Assembly (NCBI RefSeq): GCF_007747215.1
Contig: NZ_CP036273.1
Coordinates: 434,001 to 498,000, forward strand
Origin: Urbifossiella limnaea
GTDB lineage: Bacteria > Planctomycetota > Planctomycetia > Gemmatales > Gemmataceae
Direction of reading: 5' to 3'
DNA: 64,000 nucleotides
Made by a program: the position numbers and the translations under genes. The notes under the pieces were generated by a model. That model was given only the letters and a program-made list of their open reading frames with translations, made no database searches and was not told the DNA's origin. This document shows positions 53,823-61,575 of the stretch, one piece after another; the first letter of the stretch is position 1; each line of letters starts with the position of its first letter.

Positions 53823-55313
53823 TCAACCCTCGGTCGGCGCCTCGGCCGGAGCCTGCTCGTCCGGGGCCGCCGCGGCCTGCACCGTCGCCACCACGCCGGC
53901 CTGCTCGGCCTTCTCCGCGGCCGTCAGCTCGTACTCCTCGAACGTCGCCGACTCCAGGATCAGGTCCAGCGCCTTGCGCTCCAGCAGGTCGGTGGCCAGC
54001 GCCTCCATCAGGTCGTCCTTCTCGAACCGGGCGCGGACCTTGCGCGGGCTCTCGCCCGACTGGTCGGCGATGCGGTCGATCTCGGCCTCCAGGTCGCTGT
54101 CCTCGATCTCCAGCTTCTCCACCTCGGCCACCTTCTGGAGCACGAAGTGCTCCTTCAGCGCCGCGGCGGTGCTCGCCACCACGTCCTGCTCCAGGATGCG
54201 CCGCTTGCCGGCGATCTGGGCGTCGGACATGCCGGCGTTCTTCATCTCCATCACCCGCCGCTGCAGCGTCTTGCGGGCCTGCCGGCGGAGCATGTCCTGC
54301 GGCAGTTCCCACGTCGCCGAGCTGGCGATCTTCTCCAGCACCTGCTTGCGGGCCTCCTGCCGCTGCGTGTACTCCAGCCGGCGGTTCAGCAGCGTGCCGA
54401 CCAGCTCGTCGAACCCGTCCGCGGTCGTCACGCCGAACGCGCCCTCGAGCAGGTCCTGCGTCAGCTCCGGCGGGCGGATCGTCTTCACGTCGTGGACGGT
54501 GAACGTGGCCTGCACCTTCTGGCCGCGCATGCTCGGGTTCGCCAGCTCCTGCGACAGCACGATGTCCACCGTGCGCACGTCGCCGGCCCTCGCGCCGGTC
54601 AGCTTCTCGCCGAAGTCCTCGGCCACGCCGTCCGACAGCGCCAGCCGCGGCTCGACCTTGAAGCGGACCTCCTTGAGCTGGTTCAGCAGCTTGTCGCCGT
54701 ACTTGATCTCCACGTCGGCGGTGACGGTGTCGTCGAGCGCGACTGTGGGGTTGTCGCCTTCCTTCGGCACGAGCTGGCCGTAGGGCTCCAGCAGCCGCTT
54801 CTTCTCGGCGGCGATTTCGTCGGCGTTGTAGGTGTGCGTCGGCCGGCGGAGCTTCAGCCCCTTGTAGTCGGGGAGGTCGAACTCGGGGCGGACCTCGATG
54901 TCGAACTCGTAGACGAACGGGCCTTCCTTCGGGATCTCGATGGCGTCCGGGTCGAGGTCCGGCGGCGACAGCGGCGAGATGTCCTGCTCGTCGGCCAGCT
55001 GCTCGAGGCTGGCCATGAGGACCTGCGTCTTCACCTCCTGCGCCACGGCCGGGTAGTACTGCTTCTCGATCATCTTCCGCGGCGCCTTACCGGGGCGGAA
55101 GCCGCGGACCGTGGGCTGGTCGGAGAGCGTGATCTCGCTGAACTTCTCGTCGAACCGCTCGTCGATCTGCTTCCGCTCGACGGTGACCTTGATGTGCTTC
55201 TTGCACGGGCCGACGTCCTTGATCTCGACCGTCTGGACGAGCTTGACCGGCCCCTCGGCGACGGCCGTGGCGCTGCCCTCGTCGGTGGTGTCGGGGGTGG
55301 GTTCGTCGGCCAT
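53823..55313 (-). CDS. tig: Trigger factor
   Basis: 496 residues; ATG 55313 has a GGAGGAG site. Longer upstream reading frames are not supported. Trigger factor is the ribosome-bound chaperone and peptidyl-prolyl isomerase that meets nascent chains. The ribosome-docking signature GFRPGKAP lies at residues 71-78, followed by the isomerase-like middle and a helical C-terminal domain with the charged coiled coils expected. It is about 60 residues longer than usual, mainly from N-terminal and C-terminal extensions (Ala/Glu/Pro-rich ends). It leads an operon with two clpP genes, the usual tig-clpP context. Confidence 0.95.
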   Translation of the reverse strand: MADEPTPDTTDEGSATAVAEGPVKLVQTVEIKDVGPCKKHIKVTVERKQIDERFDEKFSEITLSDQPTVRGFRPGKAPRKMIEKQYYPAVAQEVKTQVLMASLEQLADEQDISPLSPPDLDPDAIEIPKEGPFVYEFDIEVRPEFDLPDYKGLKLRRPTHTYNADEIAAEKKRLLEPYGQLVPKEGDNPTVALDDTVTADVEIKYGDKLLNQLKEVRFKVEPRLALSDGVAEDFGEKLTGARAGDVRTVDIVLSQELANPSMRGQKVQATFTVHDVKTIRPPELTQDLLEGAFGVTTADGFDELVGTLLNRRLEYTQRQEARKQVLEKIASSATWELPQDMLRRQARKTLQRRVMEMKNAGMSDAQIAGKRRILEQDVVASTAAALKEHFVLQKVAEVEKLEIEDSDLEAEIDRIADQSGESPRKVRARFEKDDLMEALATDLLERKALDLILESATFEEYELTAAEKAEQAGVVATVQAAAAPDEQAPAEAPTEG

Positions 55314-55448
55314 CGGGGCTCCTCCGTGGTCGCCGCGTCGGGGTGCGGGGTTGGGGGGTAAAAACACAAGGGCCGGGAAGCGGTGGGCGGCGGGCATTGT
55401 ATCCCGCCAAGTGCCCGCGACTTCCCGGCCCGGCAGACTGTGGCTAAG

Positions 55449-55520
55449 AGCGGGTGATGGGACTTGAACCCACGACAACCTCGTTGGCAACGAGGTACTC
55501 TACCACTGAGTTACACCCGC
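55449..55520 (-). tRNA. tRNA-Gly(GCC)
   Basis: A canonical cloverleaf: acceptor GCGGGTG/CACCCGC, D loop with AGTGGTAGA, anticodon stem CCTCG/CGAGG with loop TTGCCAA (anticodon GCC), and T arm GTGGG-TTCAAGT-CCCAT with discriminator T. CCA is not encoded. Promoter-like boxes stand at 55542-55570. Confidence 0.97.
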
Positions 55521-55541
55521 ATTACTACCACTGCACCCAGC

Positions 55542-55570
55542 ACTGTATGCCGGTGCCGCCGCGGCTTCAA
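55542..55570 (-). promoter_or_regulatory. Promoter of tRNA-Gly
   Basis: On the minus strand TTGAAG (55570-55565), a 17-base spacer and TACAGT (55547-55542) end 21 bases before the tRNA 5' end. Confidence 0.65.
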
Positions 55571-55596
55571 GGGAGAATATCGCGCCACGTGCGTGT

Positions 55597-55690
55597 GGAC
55601 AGGGGACAGGGGAACGGGGGCAGGGAACAGGAGACCGGAACTGAGTGGGCAGGAGCTGGTGTCCCGTTCCCTGTCCCCGGTCCCCTGTCC
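55597..55690. repeat. Imperfect inverted repeat of GGGACAG-type units
   Basis: Outer arms GGACAGGGGAC (55597-55607) and GTCCCCTGTCC (55680-55690) pair except for small bulges, and inner CAGGGAAC (55621-55628) and GTTCCCTG (55666-55673) also pair; the middle does not. The arm is iterated heptamers (GGACAGG, GGACAGG, GGAACGG). It lies between tRNA-Gly (minus) and HU (plus), upstream of both, so unlike the others it does not follow a stop codon. Confidence 0.8.
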
Positions 55691-55710
55691 CCCGGGGCCG
55701 GCCTATTTCC

Positions 55711-55739
55711 TTGACACTACTCCTTGCCCTATCTAGACT
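55711..55739 (+). promoter_or_regulatory. Promoter of the HU gene
   Basis: TTGACA (55711-55716), a 17-base spacer and TAGACT (55734-55739). The predicted transcript starts about 50 bases before the GTG start codon at 55796, which rules out a TTG start at 55724 inside the promoter. Confidence 0.7.
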
Positions 55740-55795
55740 TTGAAAACGACCAGCCGGTTACCGGTGCGAGCCCAGACCAGCGGGGGACTGCTTCC

Positions 55796-56218
55796 GTGAC
55801 CAAGAAAGAAATCGTCCGCCAGCTGTGCGAGAAGGCGAACAAGGAAAAGCTCCTCAAGGGGAACCTGACGCAGCTGGCGACCAAGGAATTGGTGCAGTGG
55901 ACTTTCGACGCCATCATCGACACCCTCGTCTCCGACGGCCGCATCGAGCTGCGCAACTTCGGCGTCTTCGAGGTGAAGCAGCGCAAGCCGCGGAAGGCGC
56001 GCAACCCGCGCACCGGCGAGCGCGTCGACGTGGCGTCGAAGAACGTGGTCACGTTCCAGCCGGGTAAGGAGATGGAGGAGCGCGTCCGGCTGGCGAAGGT
56101 GGCCGACCCGAAGCGGAAGACGCGCCGCGCCAAGCCCGACGACGACGCGGGCGACACGCCGGACCTGCCGGTGCCGTCGGCCAACGAGGCGCCGGAGCCG
56201 GTCGGCGCGACGGGGTGA
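55796..56218 (+). CDS. HU-family DNA-binding protein with charged tail
   Basis: 140 residues from GTG 55796. HU/IHF proteins bend and package [17 protein letters not shown], a dimer helix, is followed by the [21 protein letters not shown] arm-strand region and [13 protein letters not shown] at the end of the fold at about residue 95. The remaining 45 residues are a tail, first basic (KRKTRRAKP) then acidic and Pro-rich ([11 protein letters not shown]). An upstream frame to 55724 is not coding because the promoter overlaps it. HU homologues with long tails are known in other phyla; the tail may modulate DNA binding. Confidence 0.93.
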   Translation: MTKKEIVRQLCEKANKEKLLKGNLTQLATKELVQWTFDAIIDTLVSDGRIELRNFGVFEVKQRKPRKARNPRTGERVDVASKNVVTFQPGKEMEERVRLAKVADPKRKTRRAKPDDDAGDTPDLPVPSANEAPEPVGATG

Positions 56219-56224
56219 CCAGGT

Positions 56225-56245
56225 CGGGCGGCGGGCCGCCGCCCG
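56225..56245. terminator. GC hairpin after HU
   Basis: A near-perfect 10-bp palindrome CGGGCGGCGG/CCGCCGCCCG starts seven bases after the HU stop codon; it is followed by CCTTTCC. The tail is weakly T-rich. Confidence 0.6.
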
Positions 56246-56269
56246 CCTTTCCGCTTTCCGCCTTCCCCC

Positions 56270-56298
56270 TTGCACGCCGCCCGCCCGTAGACGACAAT
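56270..56298 (+). promoter_or_regulatory. Candidate promoter of the DUF1549 gene
   Basis: TTGCAC (56270-56275), a 17-base spacer and GACAAT (56293-56298), 68 bases before the start codon. Confidence 0.45.
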
Positions 56299-56366
56299 AC
56301 ACCCACTGCCTGCCCGCGCCCCGCGGCGCGTCCCCCCGCCTACCCGCCCTTCCGAGGGTCGTGTCC

Positions 56367-58877
56367 ATGCCGCTCCCGCCCCCCCGCCTCGCGGCGGTCC
56401 TGATCGCACTCGCGTCCCTGGCGTCGCCCGCCGCCGCGCAGGACGCCCCCAACCCGAACGACGTGAAGGCCGTCGCCGTCCACCCGGCCCGCGTCGCGCT
56501 CAACGGGACGGACGACGCCGCGCAACTGGTCGTCACCGGCACGCTCGCCGACGGCCGGCTCGTGGACCTGACGCACGTCGCCCGCTACGCCGTCGCCAAC
56601 GCCACCGCGACCGTCAGCGCCACCGGCCGCGTCCAGGCCAAGACCGACGGCGCCGGCGAGATCACGATCGCGTTCGGGGCGCACACCGCCCGCCTGCCGG
56701 TCGAGGCGCGAAACGTCGGGGTGAACCTGCCGCTCAACTTCACGAACCAGGTGGTGCCGATCTTCACGCGGCTCGGCTGCAACAGCGGCGGGTGCCACGG
56801 CAAGATCGCCGGGCAGAACGGCTTCCGCCTGTCGCTCCTCGGCTTCGAGCCCGACCTGGACTACATGACGCTCGTGAAGGAGGGCCGCGGCCGCCGGCTG
56901 TTCCCGGCCAACCCGGACGCCAGCCTGTTCCTCACGAAGGCGACCGGCCGCTCGCCGCACGGCGGCGGCAAGAAGATGGAGCCCGAGTCGGACGAGTACA
57001 AGGTGGTGCGCCGCTGGATCGCCGCCGGGATGCCGTGGGGCAACGAGACGGACCCGAAGGTCGTGAAGATCAGCGTGTTCCCCGAGCACCGCATCCTGAC
57101 CCGCAACGCCACCCAGCAGATCGCCGCCTACGCCCACTACTCCGACGGCACCACCGAGGACGTGACCCGGCGGGCGCAGTTCGAGAGCAACGACGGCGAG
57201 GTCGCGGCCGTGACCGAGGGGGGCCAGGTCCGCACGAACCAGCTCAGCGGCGAGGCGGCGATCATGGCCCGCTTCCAGGGGATGGTGACGGTCACCCGCA
57301 TCACCGTGCCGCTCGGCCAGAAGACGCCCGAGTGGCAGTTCCCCGCTCAGACCGTGGTCGATCAGCACACCGCGAAGAAGTGGCGCGAGCTGGGCCTCGT
57401 GCCGTCGGAGCTGTGCACCGACGAGCAGTTCATCCGCCGCGTGTCGCTCGACATCACCGGCTCGCTGCCGACGCCGGCGCAGGTGGCGGCGTTCGTGGCG
57501 GACGCGGACGCCAAGAAGCGCGAGAAGCTGGTAGACCGGCTGCTGGAGACGCCGGAGTACGCGTACTTCTTCGCCAACAAGTGGGCCGACATCCTGCGGG
57601 TGAAGCGCCGCGGCGAGGCGAACCGGGCCGCCGGCACGTTCGCGTTCCACGAACACATCCGCCTCGCGATGGCCAACGACACCCCGTACAGCGAGTTCGT
57701 CCGCGGCATCGTGACGGCGACGGGCGACGAGCGCCGCAACCCGGCGGTGGTGTGGTACAAGGAGCTCACGACGCCCGAGAACTTCGTGGACGACGTGGGC
57801 CAGGTGTTCCTGGGGCAGCGGCTGGCGTGCGCCAACTGCCACCACCACCCGTACGAGAAGTGGAGCCAGGACGACTACTGGGGGCTGGCGGCGTTCTTCG
57901 GCAAGGTCGGCCGCAAGGAGCTGCGCCTGCCGAGCAGCAACCCCAATAACAACGACAACAAGACGCAGGTGATCTTCACCCGGTCGTCGGGCTCGGTCAC
58001 GAACAAGCGGACGAACAAGGCCGCCGAGATCCGCCCGCTGGACGGCCAGCCGATGGAGACGTTCGACGGCGACCCGCGCGAGAAGCTCGCCGACTGGATG
58101 ACGGACAAGAGCAACCCGTTCTTCGCCAAGGCCGTGGCGAACCGCTACTGGGCCCACTTCTTCGGCCGCGGCATCGTGGACCCGCTGGACGACATGCGGA
58201 TCACGAACCCGCCGTCGAACCCGGAGTTGCTCGACGCGCTGGCCAAGAACCTGACCGACAACAACTACAGCCTGAAGTCGTTGATCCGCACGATCTGCAA
58301 GAGCCGGACGTACCAGCTCAGCAGCGCCCCGAACGACTTCAACAAGCTGGACAAGCAGGCCTACGCCCGGTTCTACCCGCGGCGGGTGAGCGCCGAGGTG
58401 CTGCTGGACGCGGTGAACCAGGTGACGGACAGCCCGGGCGGGTTCAACGGCCTGCCGAAGGACAAGAACGCGCCGGGCCGGGCGATCATGCTGCCGGACG
58501 AGTCGTTCACGAGCTACTTCCTGGACGTGTTCGGCCGGCCGCAGCGGATCAGCGCGTGCGAGTGCGAGCGGGTGAACGAGGCGAACCTCGCCCAGGCGCT
58601 GCACCTGCTCAACAGCGACGAGATTCAGGGGAAGGTGACGCGCCCGGGCGGCCGCGCCGCGACGCTGGCGGCGGACATGCGGCCGGACCGCGAGAAGGTG
58701 ACGGAGCTGTTCCGCTGGGCGTTCGCGCGGACGCCGACGGAGGCCGACCTGACCGCGGCGCTGGCCCACGTCCGCGACATGGAGGCGAAGCACATGGGCG
58801 CCGCCGGGAAGCGGATCGCCTACGAGAACATCCTGTGGGCGCTGCTGAACACGAAGGAGTTCGTGTTCAACCAGTAG
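56367..58877 (+). CDS. PSCyt-type DUF1549/DUF1553 exported protein
   Basis: 836 residues from ATG 56367; a GTG two codons upstream is also possible. A signal peptide (LAAVLIALASLASPAAAQ) precedes a beta-rich domain (big-2-like, PARVALNGTDDAAQLVVTG) and a haem-like region with LGCNSGGCHG. DUF1549 covers about residues 330-560, with CANCHHHPYEKWSQDDYW as a second Cys-His motif, and DUF1553 covers the last 250 (LADWMTDKSNPFFAKAVANRYW; FGRPQRISACECERVNEANLAQALHLLNS). These proteins are abundant in planctomycetes and usually pair with a DUF1501 gene; none is adjacent here. A role in polysaccharide breakdown has been suggested for the family, not shown. Confidence 0.93.
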   Translation: MPLPPPRLAAVLIALASLASPAAAQDAPNPNDVKAVAVHPARVALNGTDDAAQLVVTGTLADGRLVDLTHVARYAVANATATVSATGRVQAKTDGAGEITIAFGAHTARLPVEARNVGVNLPLNFTNQVVPIFTRLGCNSGGCHGKIAGQNGFRLSLLGFEPDLDYMTLVKEGRGRRLFPANPDASLFLTKATGRSPHGGGKKMEPESDEYKVVRRWIAAGMPWGNETDPKVVKISVFPEHRILTRNATQQIAAYAHYSDGTTEDVTRRAQFESNDGEVAAVTEGGQVRTNQLSGEAAIMARFQGMVTVTRITVPLGQKTPEWQFPAQTVVDQHTAKKWRELGLVPSELCTDEQFIRRVSLDITGSLPTPAQVAAFVADADAKKREKLVDRLLETPEYAYFFANKWADILRVKRRGEANRAAGTFAFHEHIRLAMANDTPYSEFVRGIVTATGDERRNPAVVWYKELTTPENFVDDVGQVFLGQRLACANCHHHPYEKWSQDDYWGLAAFFGKVGRKELRLPSSNPNNNDNKTQVIFTRSSGSVTNKRTNKAAEIRPLDGQPMETFDGDPREKLADWMTDKSNPFFAKAVANRYWAHFFGRGIVDPLDDMRITNPPSNPELLDALAKNLTDNNYSLKSLIRTICKSRTYQLSSAPNDFNKLDKQAYARFYPRRVSAEVLLDAVNQVTDSPGGFNGLPKDKNAPGRAIMLPDESFTSYFLDVFGRPQRISACECERVNEANLAQALHLLNSDEIQGKVTRPGGRAATLAADMRPDREKVTELFRWAFARTPTEADLTAALAHVRDMEAKHMGAAGKRIAYENILWALLNTKEFVFNQ

Positions 58878-58932
58878 GATGAGGTTCGGGGGCCGCGACC
58901 GGCCCCCGCTCTCGACCAAGGAGTGGTCTGTC

Positions 58933-59337
58933 GTGCTCCGCCCCGCCGGCCCACGACCGACGCCCGCTCAGGCGTCGGTCGCGCAACACCTCTCCTGGCG
59001 CCTCGCGCTGTTCGTCGTGCTCCTGGCGTTGTGGTCGTGGCGGCTCTGCTCGCCGATTTCGCCCGAGCTCCGCGACGGGATACTCGCCACCGGCCAGCCC
59101 TACCTCGCGGCGAAGACGGCGCACGTCGTCGGCTACGCCGCGCTGGCGGCGCTCGCCGTGGGCCTGCTGGCGCCGCGGCTGCTGATCGGCTTCCTCGTGC
59201 TGCACGGCGTCGCCACGGAAGTGATCCAGACCTACGTCCCCGGCCGCACCGGGCAGTTCACCGACGTGCTGATCGACTGGGCCGGCATTGCCGTCGGCGT
59301 TCTCGCCGCCCGCTTCGGGACCCGCCGCCGGGGGTGA
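58933..59337 (+). CDS. VanZ-like membrane protein
   Basis: 134 residues from GTG 58933, preferred because AAGGAG lies nine bases upstream; an ATG at 58879 would add 18 residues and start just after the previous stop. Four TM segments occur (LALFVVLLALWSWRLC; VVGYAALAALAVGLLAP; LLIGFLVLHGVATEVIQ; VLIDWAGIAVGVLAARF). The conserved HGVATEVIQTYVPGRTGQFTDVLID loop, with Glu and Asp at VanZ positions, places it in the VanZ family, linked to teicoplanin resistance in enterococci but of broad unknown role. It is followed three bases later by the FHA gene. Confidence 0.85.
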   Translation: MLRPAGPRPTPAQASVAQHLSWRLALFVVLLALWSWRLCSPISPELRDGILATGQPYLAAKTAHVVGYAALAALAVGLLAPRLLIGFLVLHGVATEVIQTYVPGRTGQFTDVLIDWAGIAVGVLAARFGTRRRG

Positions 59338-59340
59338 CGC

Positions 59341-60072
59341 ATGACCGCGCCCGAATCATTCCCGCGGATCGTGATCGTGAAGACGCCGATGGGGACGGTC
59401 GGCGACGTGATCCCGCTGCGGCCGGGCGTGACGGGGATCGGACGCGACCCGGAGCCGCGCCCCGGCGAGGCGGGGCTGATCCTCCTGCCGCACTACGCCG
59501 TCTCGCGCCGGCACGCCCGGCTGACCCGCACCGCCGACGGCGTGGTCATCTTCGAGGACTGCAACCCGCGCGGCGGGCTGACGCTGAACGGCCGGAACGC
59601 CATCGGCCGCGGGCCGGTCGCGCTCAACGACGGCGACCGCCTCAAGGTCTGCGACTTCCTGTTGGAGTTCCGCACCGGCCCGACCGCGCCGCCGGCCGCG
59701 GGGCTGTCCGACACCCGCCAGTACATCGTCGAGGTGGCCACCACTGAAGGGCCGATCTCGGAGCGGTACGACACCTACGAGGAGGCGGCGGCCCGAATCG
59801 AGGCGCTGCCGGCGGCCATCGTGCGCGGCATGCCGTTCCTCTTCCACGAGCTGCCGGACGGGTCGCAGCGGCTGGTGCGGAACGACTTGAAGCCGCTCCA
59901 GTGGCACCGGCTGGAGCACGAACAGGACGTGCCGCTGGGGGACGAGGTGATTCCGCTCGGCGACGAGAACGACATCCCGGAGGCGGTAGGGTACGTCGGG
60001 CCGCGGATCAAGCCGATCTCGCGGCCCGTCGAGGACGACGACGGGGAGGAGCCGCTGCCGCTGGCGGAGTAA
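59341..60072 (+). CDS. FHA-domain protein
   Basis: 243 residues from ATG 59341. An FHA domain at about residues 10-110 carries the phosphothreonine-binding signature GIGRDPE, YAVSRRHARL and NPRGGLTLNGRN, so it should read phosphorylation by Ser/Thr kinases such as the one at 39849. The C-terminal half is acidic and beta-rich (YIVEVATTEGPISERYDTYEEAAARIE; PLGDEVIPLGDE) and not assigned. It lies three bases after the VanZ-like gene in the same operon and is convergent with cobL. Confidence 0.9.
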   Translation: MTAPESFPRIVIVKTPMGTVGDVIPLRPGVTGIGRDPEPRPGEAGLILLPHYAVSRRHARLTRTADGVVIFEDCNPRGGLTLNGRNAIGRGPVALNDGDRLKVCDFLLEFRTGPTAPPAAGLSDTRQYIVEVATTEGPISERYDTYEEAAARIEALPAAIVRGMPFLFHELPDGSQRLVRNDLKPLQWHRLEHEQDVPLGDEVIPLGDENDIPEAVGYVGPRIKPISRPVEDDDGEEPLPLAE

Positions 60073-60076
60073 ACGT

Positions 60077-61333
60077 TCACACCACCCAGTCGGCGGCCGG
60101 CTTCTGCACCCGCAGCAGGAACGTCGGGTTGATCGCCTCGAACCGCAGCGCCTCCAGCTGCTCCACCCCGCGCGACAGGTTCATCAGCAGCACCTCGACG
60201 CCGCCGCCGAGGCGCTTCAGCACCGCGTACGTCGCCGTCAGCATCTCCAGCGTGCCGACGTTCGTCACCAGCCGGCCGCCGGGGCGAAGTGCGGCGTACG
60301 CCGCCTCCAGCAGGCGCGCCACCTCGCCGCCGTTGCCGCCGACGAACACCGCGTCCGGCGCCGGCAGATCCGCGAACACCGCCGGGGCCGAGCCGTACAC
60401 CGGCTTCACGTTCGACACCCCGAATTGCGCCGCGTTCGCCACGATCAGGTGGTAGTCGGCCGTGTCCTGCTCGATGGCGTAGCTCGGCGCGGGATGAACC
60501 AGCCCGGCCGCCTCGATCGCCACGCTGCCGCTGCCGGCGCCCACGTCCCAGAACACGTCGCCGGGGTGCAGGTCCAGCTGCGACAGCGCCACGCCGCGCA
60601 CCTCGGCCTGCGTGATGAGGCCGGTCTTGGGCCGCGTCTGGGCGAACACCTCGTCGGGGTTGCCGAAGCGGCGCAGGCGGGCGGCGCGCGGCCGGTCGGG
60701 GCGGTTCGGCTTCCGCTTCAGGATCAGGATGTTCAGCGGGTCGAACGTCATGTCGCGCACCTCGCCGAGGTCGGCGCGGGTGATGCGCTCGTCCTTGCCG
60801 CCGAGGTTCTCGCACACGAACGCGGTGAAGTAGTCCATGCCGCGGCCGAGCAGCTCCGCGGCCACGCGGCTCGGCTGGTACCGCGGGCTGGTGAACAGTC
60901 CCACGGTCTCGGCGCTGCGAATCTTGTCGAGCACGTCGTCCAGCGACCGCGCCGCGAGGTCGGTGAGGAACGCCTCCTCCCAACTCTCGCGGAGGCGGGC
61001 GAACGCCAGCTGCATCGACGAGACGTGCGGCATCACCTCGAACAGCTCGGGGCCGACCTTCTCGGTGAGGTAGCGGGCGGTGCCGTAGAACAGCGGGTCG
61101 CCGCTGGCGACGATCGCGGTGACGCGCTTCCCCACCGCGGCCTTCAGCTTCTCGACCACCACCGGCAGGTCGGTGCCGATGACGACGCGCTCGCCGGGCA
61201 GCTCGGGGAGGAGGCGCAGCGTGCCCTCGGAGCCGAAGACGACCTCGGCGGCCAGCAGCAGTTCGCGGCCGCGCGGGGAGAGGCCGGCGAGCCCGTCCGG
61301 GCCGATGCCGATCACGGGAACTTTGGAGGACAT
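60077..61333 (-). CDS. cobL: Precorrin-6B C5,15-methyltransferase (CobL, CbiE-CbiT fusion)
   Basis: 418 residues from ATG 61333. Residues 1-205 are the CbiE tetrapyrrole methylase half (VPVIGIGPDGLAGLS, ASGDPLFYGTARYL, FVCENLGGKDERI). Residues about 225-418 are the CbiT half with the SAM-binding motif DVFWDVGAGSGSVAIEAA and GGNGGEV. Together they add methyl groups at C5 and C15 of precorrin-6B and decarboxylate it in cobalamin (B12) synthesis. Other cob genes are not in the window. The start overlaps the outer edge of the inverted repeat at 61335. No strong ribosome site precedes it. Confidence 0.95.
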   Translation of the reverse strand: MSSKVPVIGIGPDGLAGLSPRGRELLLAAEVVFGSEGTLRLLPELPGERVVIGTDLPVVVEKLKAAVGKRVTAIVASGDPLFYGTARYLTEKVGPELFEVMPHVSSMQLAFARLRESWEEAFLTDLAARSLDDVLDKIRSAETVGLFTSPRYQPSRVAAELLGRGMDYFTAFVCENLGGKDERITRADLGEVRDMTFDPLNILILKRKPNRPDRPRAARLRRFGNPDEVFAQTRPKTGLITQAEVRGVALSQLDLHPGDVFWDVGAGSGSVAIEAAGLVHPAPSYAIEQDTADYHLIVANAAQFGVSNVKPVYGSAPAVFADLPAPDAVFVGGNGGEVARLLEAAYAALRPGGRLVTNVGTLEMLTATYAVLKRLGGGVEVLLMNLSRGVEQLEALRFEAINPTFLLRVQKPAADWVV

Positions 61334-61334
61334 G

Positions 61335-61460
61335 GGAGTTTGCAATTTGTGGGTTGTCATTTGGGATCGCGCGCCGACCCGGTCCGCACCGCGTTCAGGC
61401 TCAAGATACGGATACGTCGTTCTCGCACGCGCCCGGGGTGCCCCCCAAATTGCAAACTCC
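61335..61460. repeat. 15-bp inverted repeat with long spacer
   Basis: GGAGTTTGCAATTTG (61335-61349) and CAAATTGCAAACTCC (61446-61460) are exact complements separated by 96 bases. The right arm continues as heptamers (CCAAATT, GCAAACT, CCAAATT, CCAACTC). It lies between the divergent cobL and TPR genes, an A/T-richer location than the surroundings, so it is an exception to the after-stop placement. Confidence 0.85.
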
Positions 61461-61492
61461 AAATTCCAACTCACGCCGTTACCGAACCCGGC

Positions 61493-61522
61493 TTGGCACG
61501 CGAACCGCGCCCCGCGTAGAAT
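61493..61522 (+). promoter_or_regulatory. Promoter of the TPR protein gene
   Basis: TTGGCA (61493-61498), an 18-base spacer and TAGAAT (61517-61522), 53 bases before the start codon. Confidence 0.6.
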
Positions 61523-61575
61523 CGCCGTCAGGGGCGGTACAGTCCCCCCATCCTGCCACGCAGAAGGGTTTCGCC

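Noticed and set aside
55724-55795. Upstream TTG start for HU
   Set aside because: A good -35/-10 pair lies at 55711-55739, so a start at 55724 would be inside the promoter.
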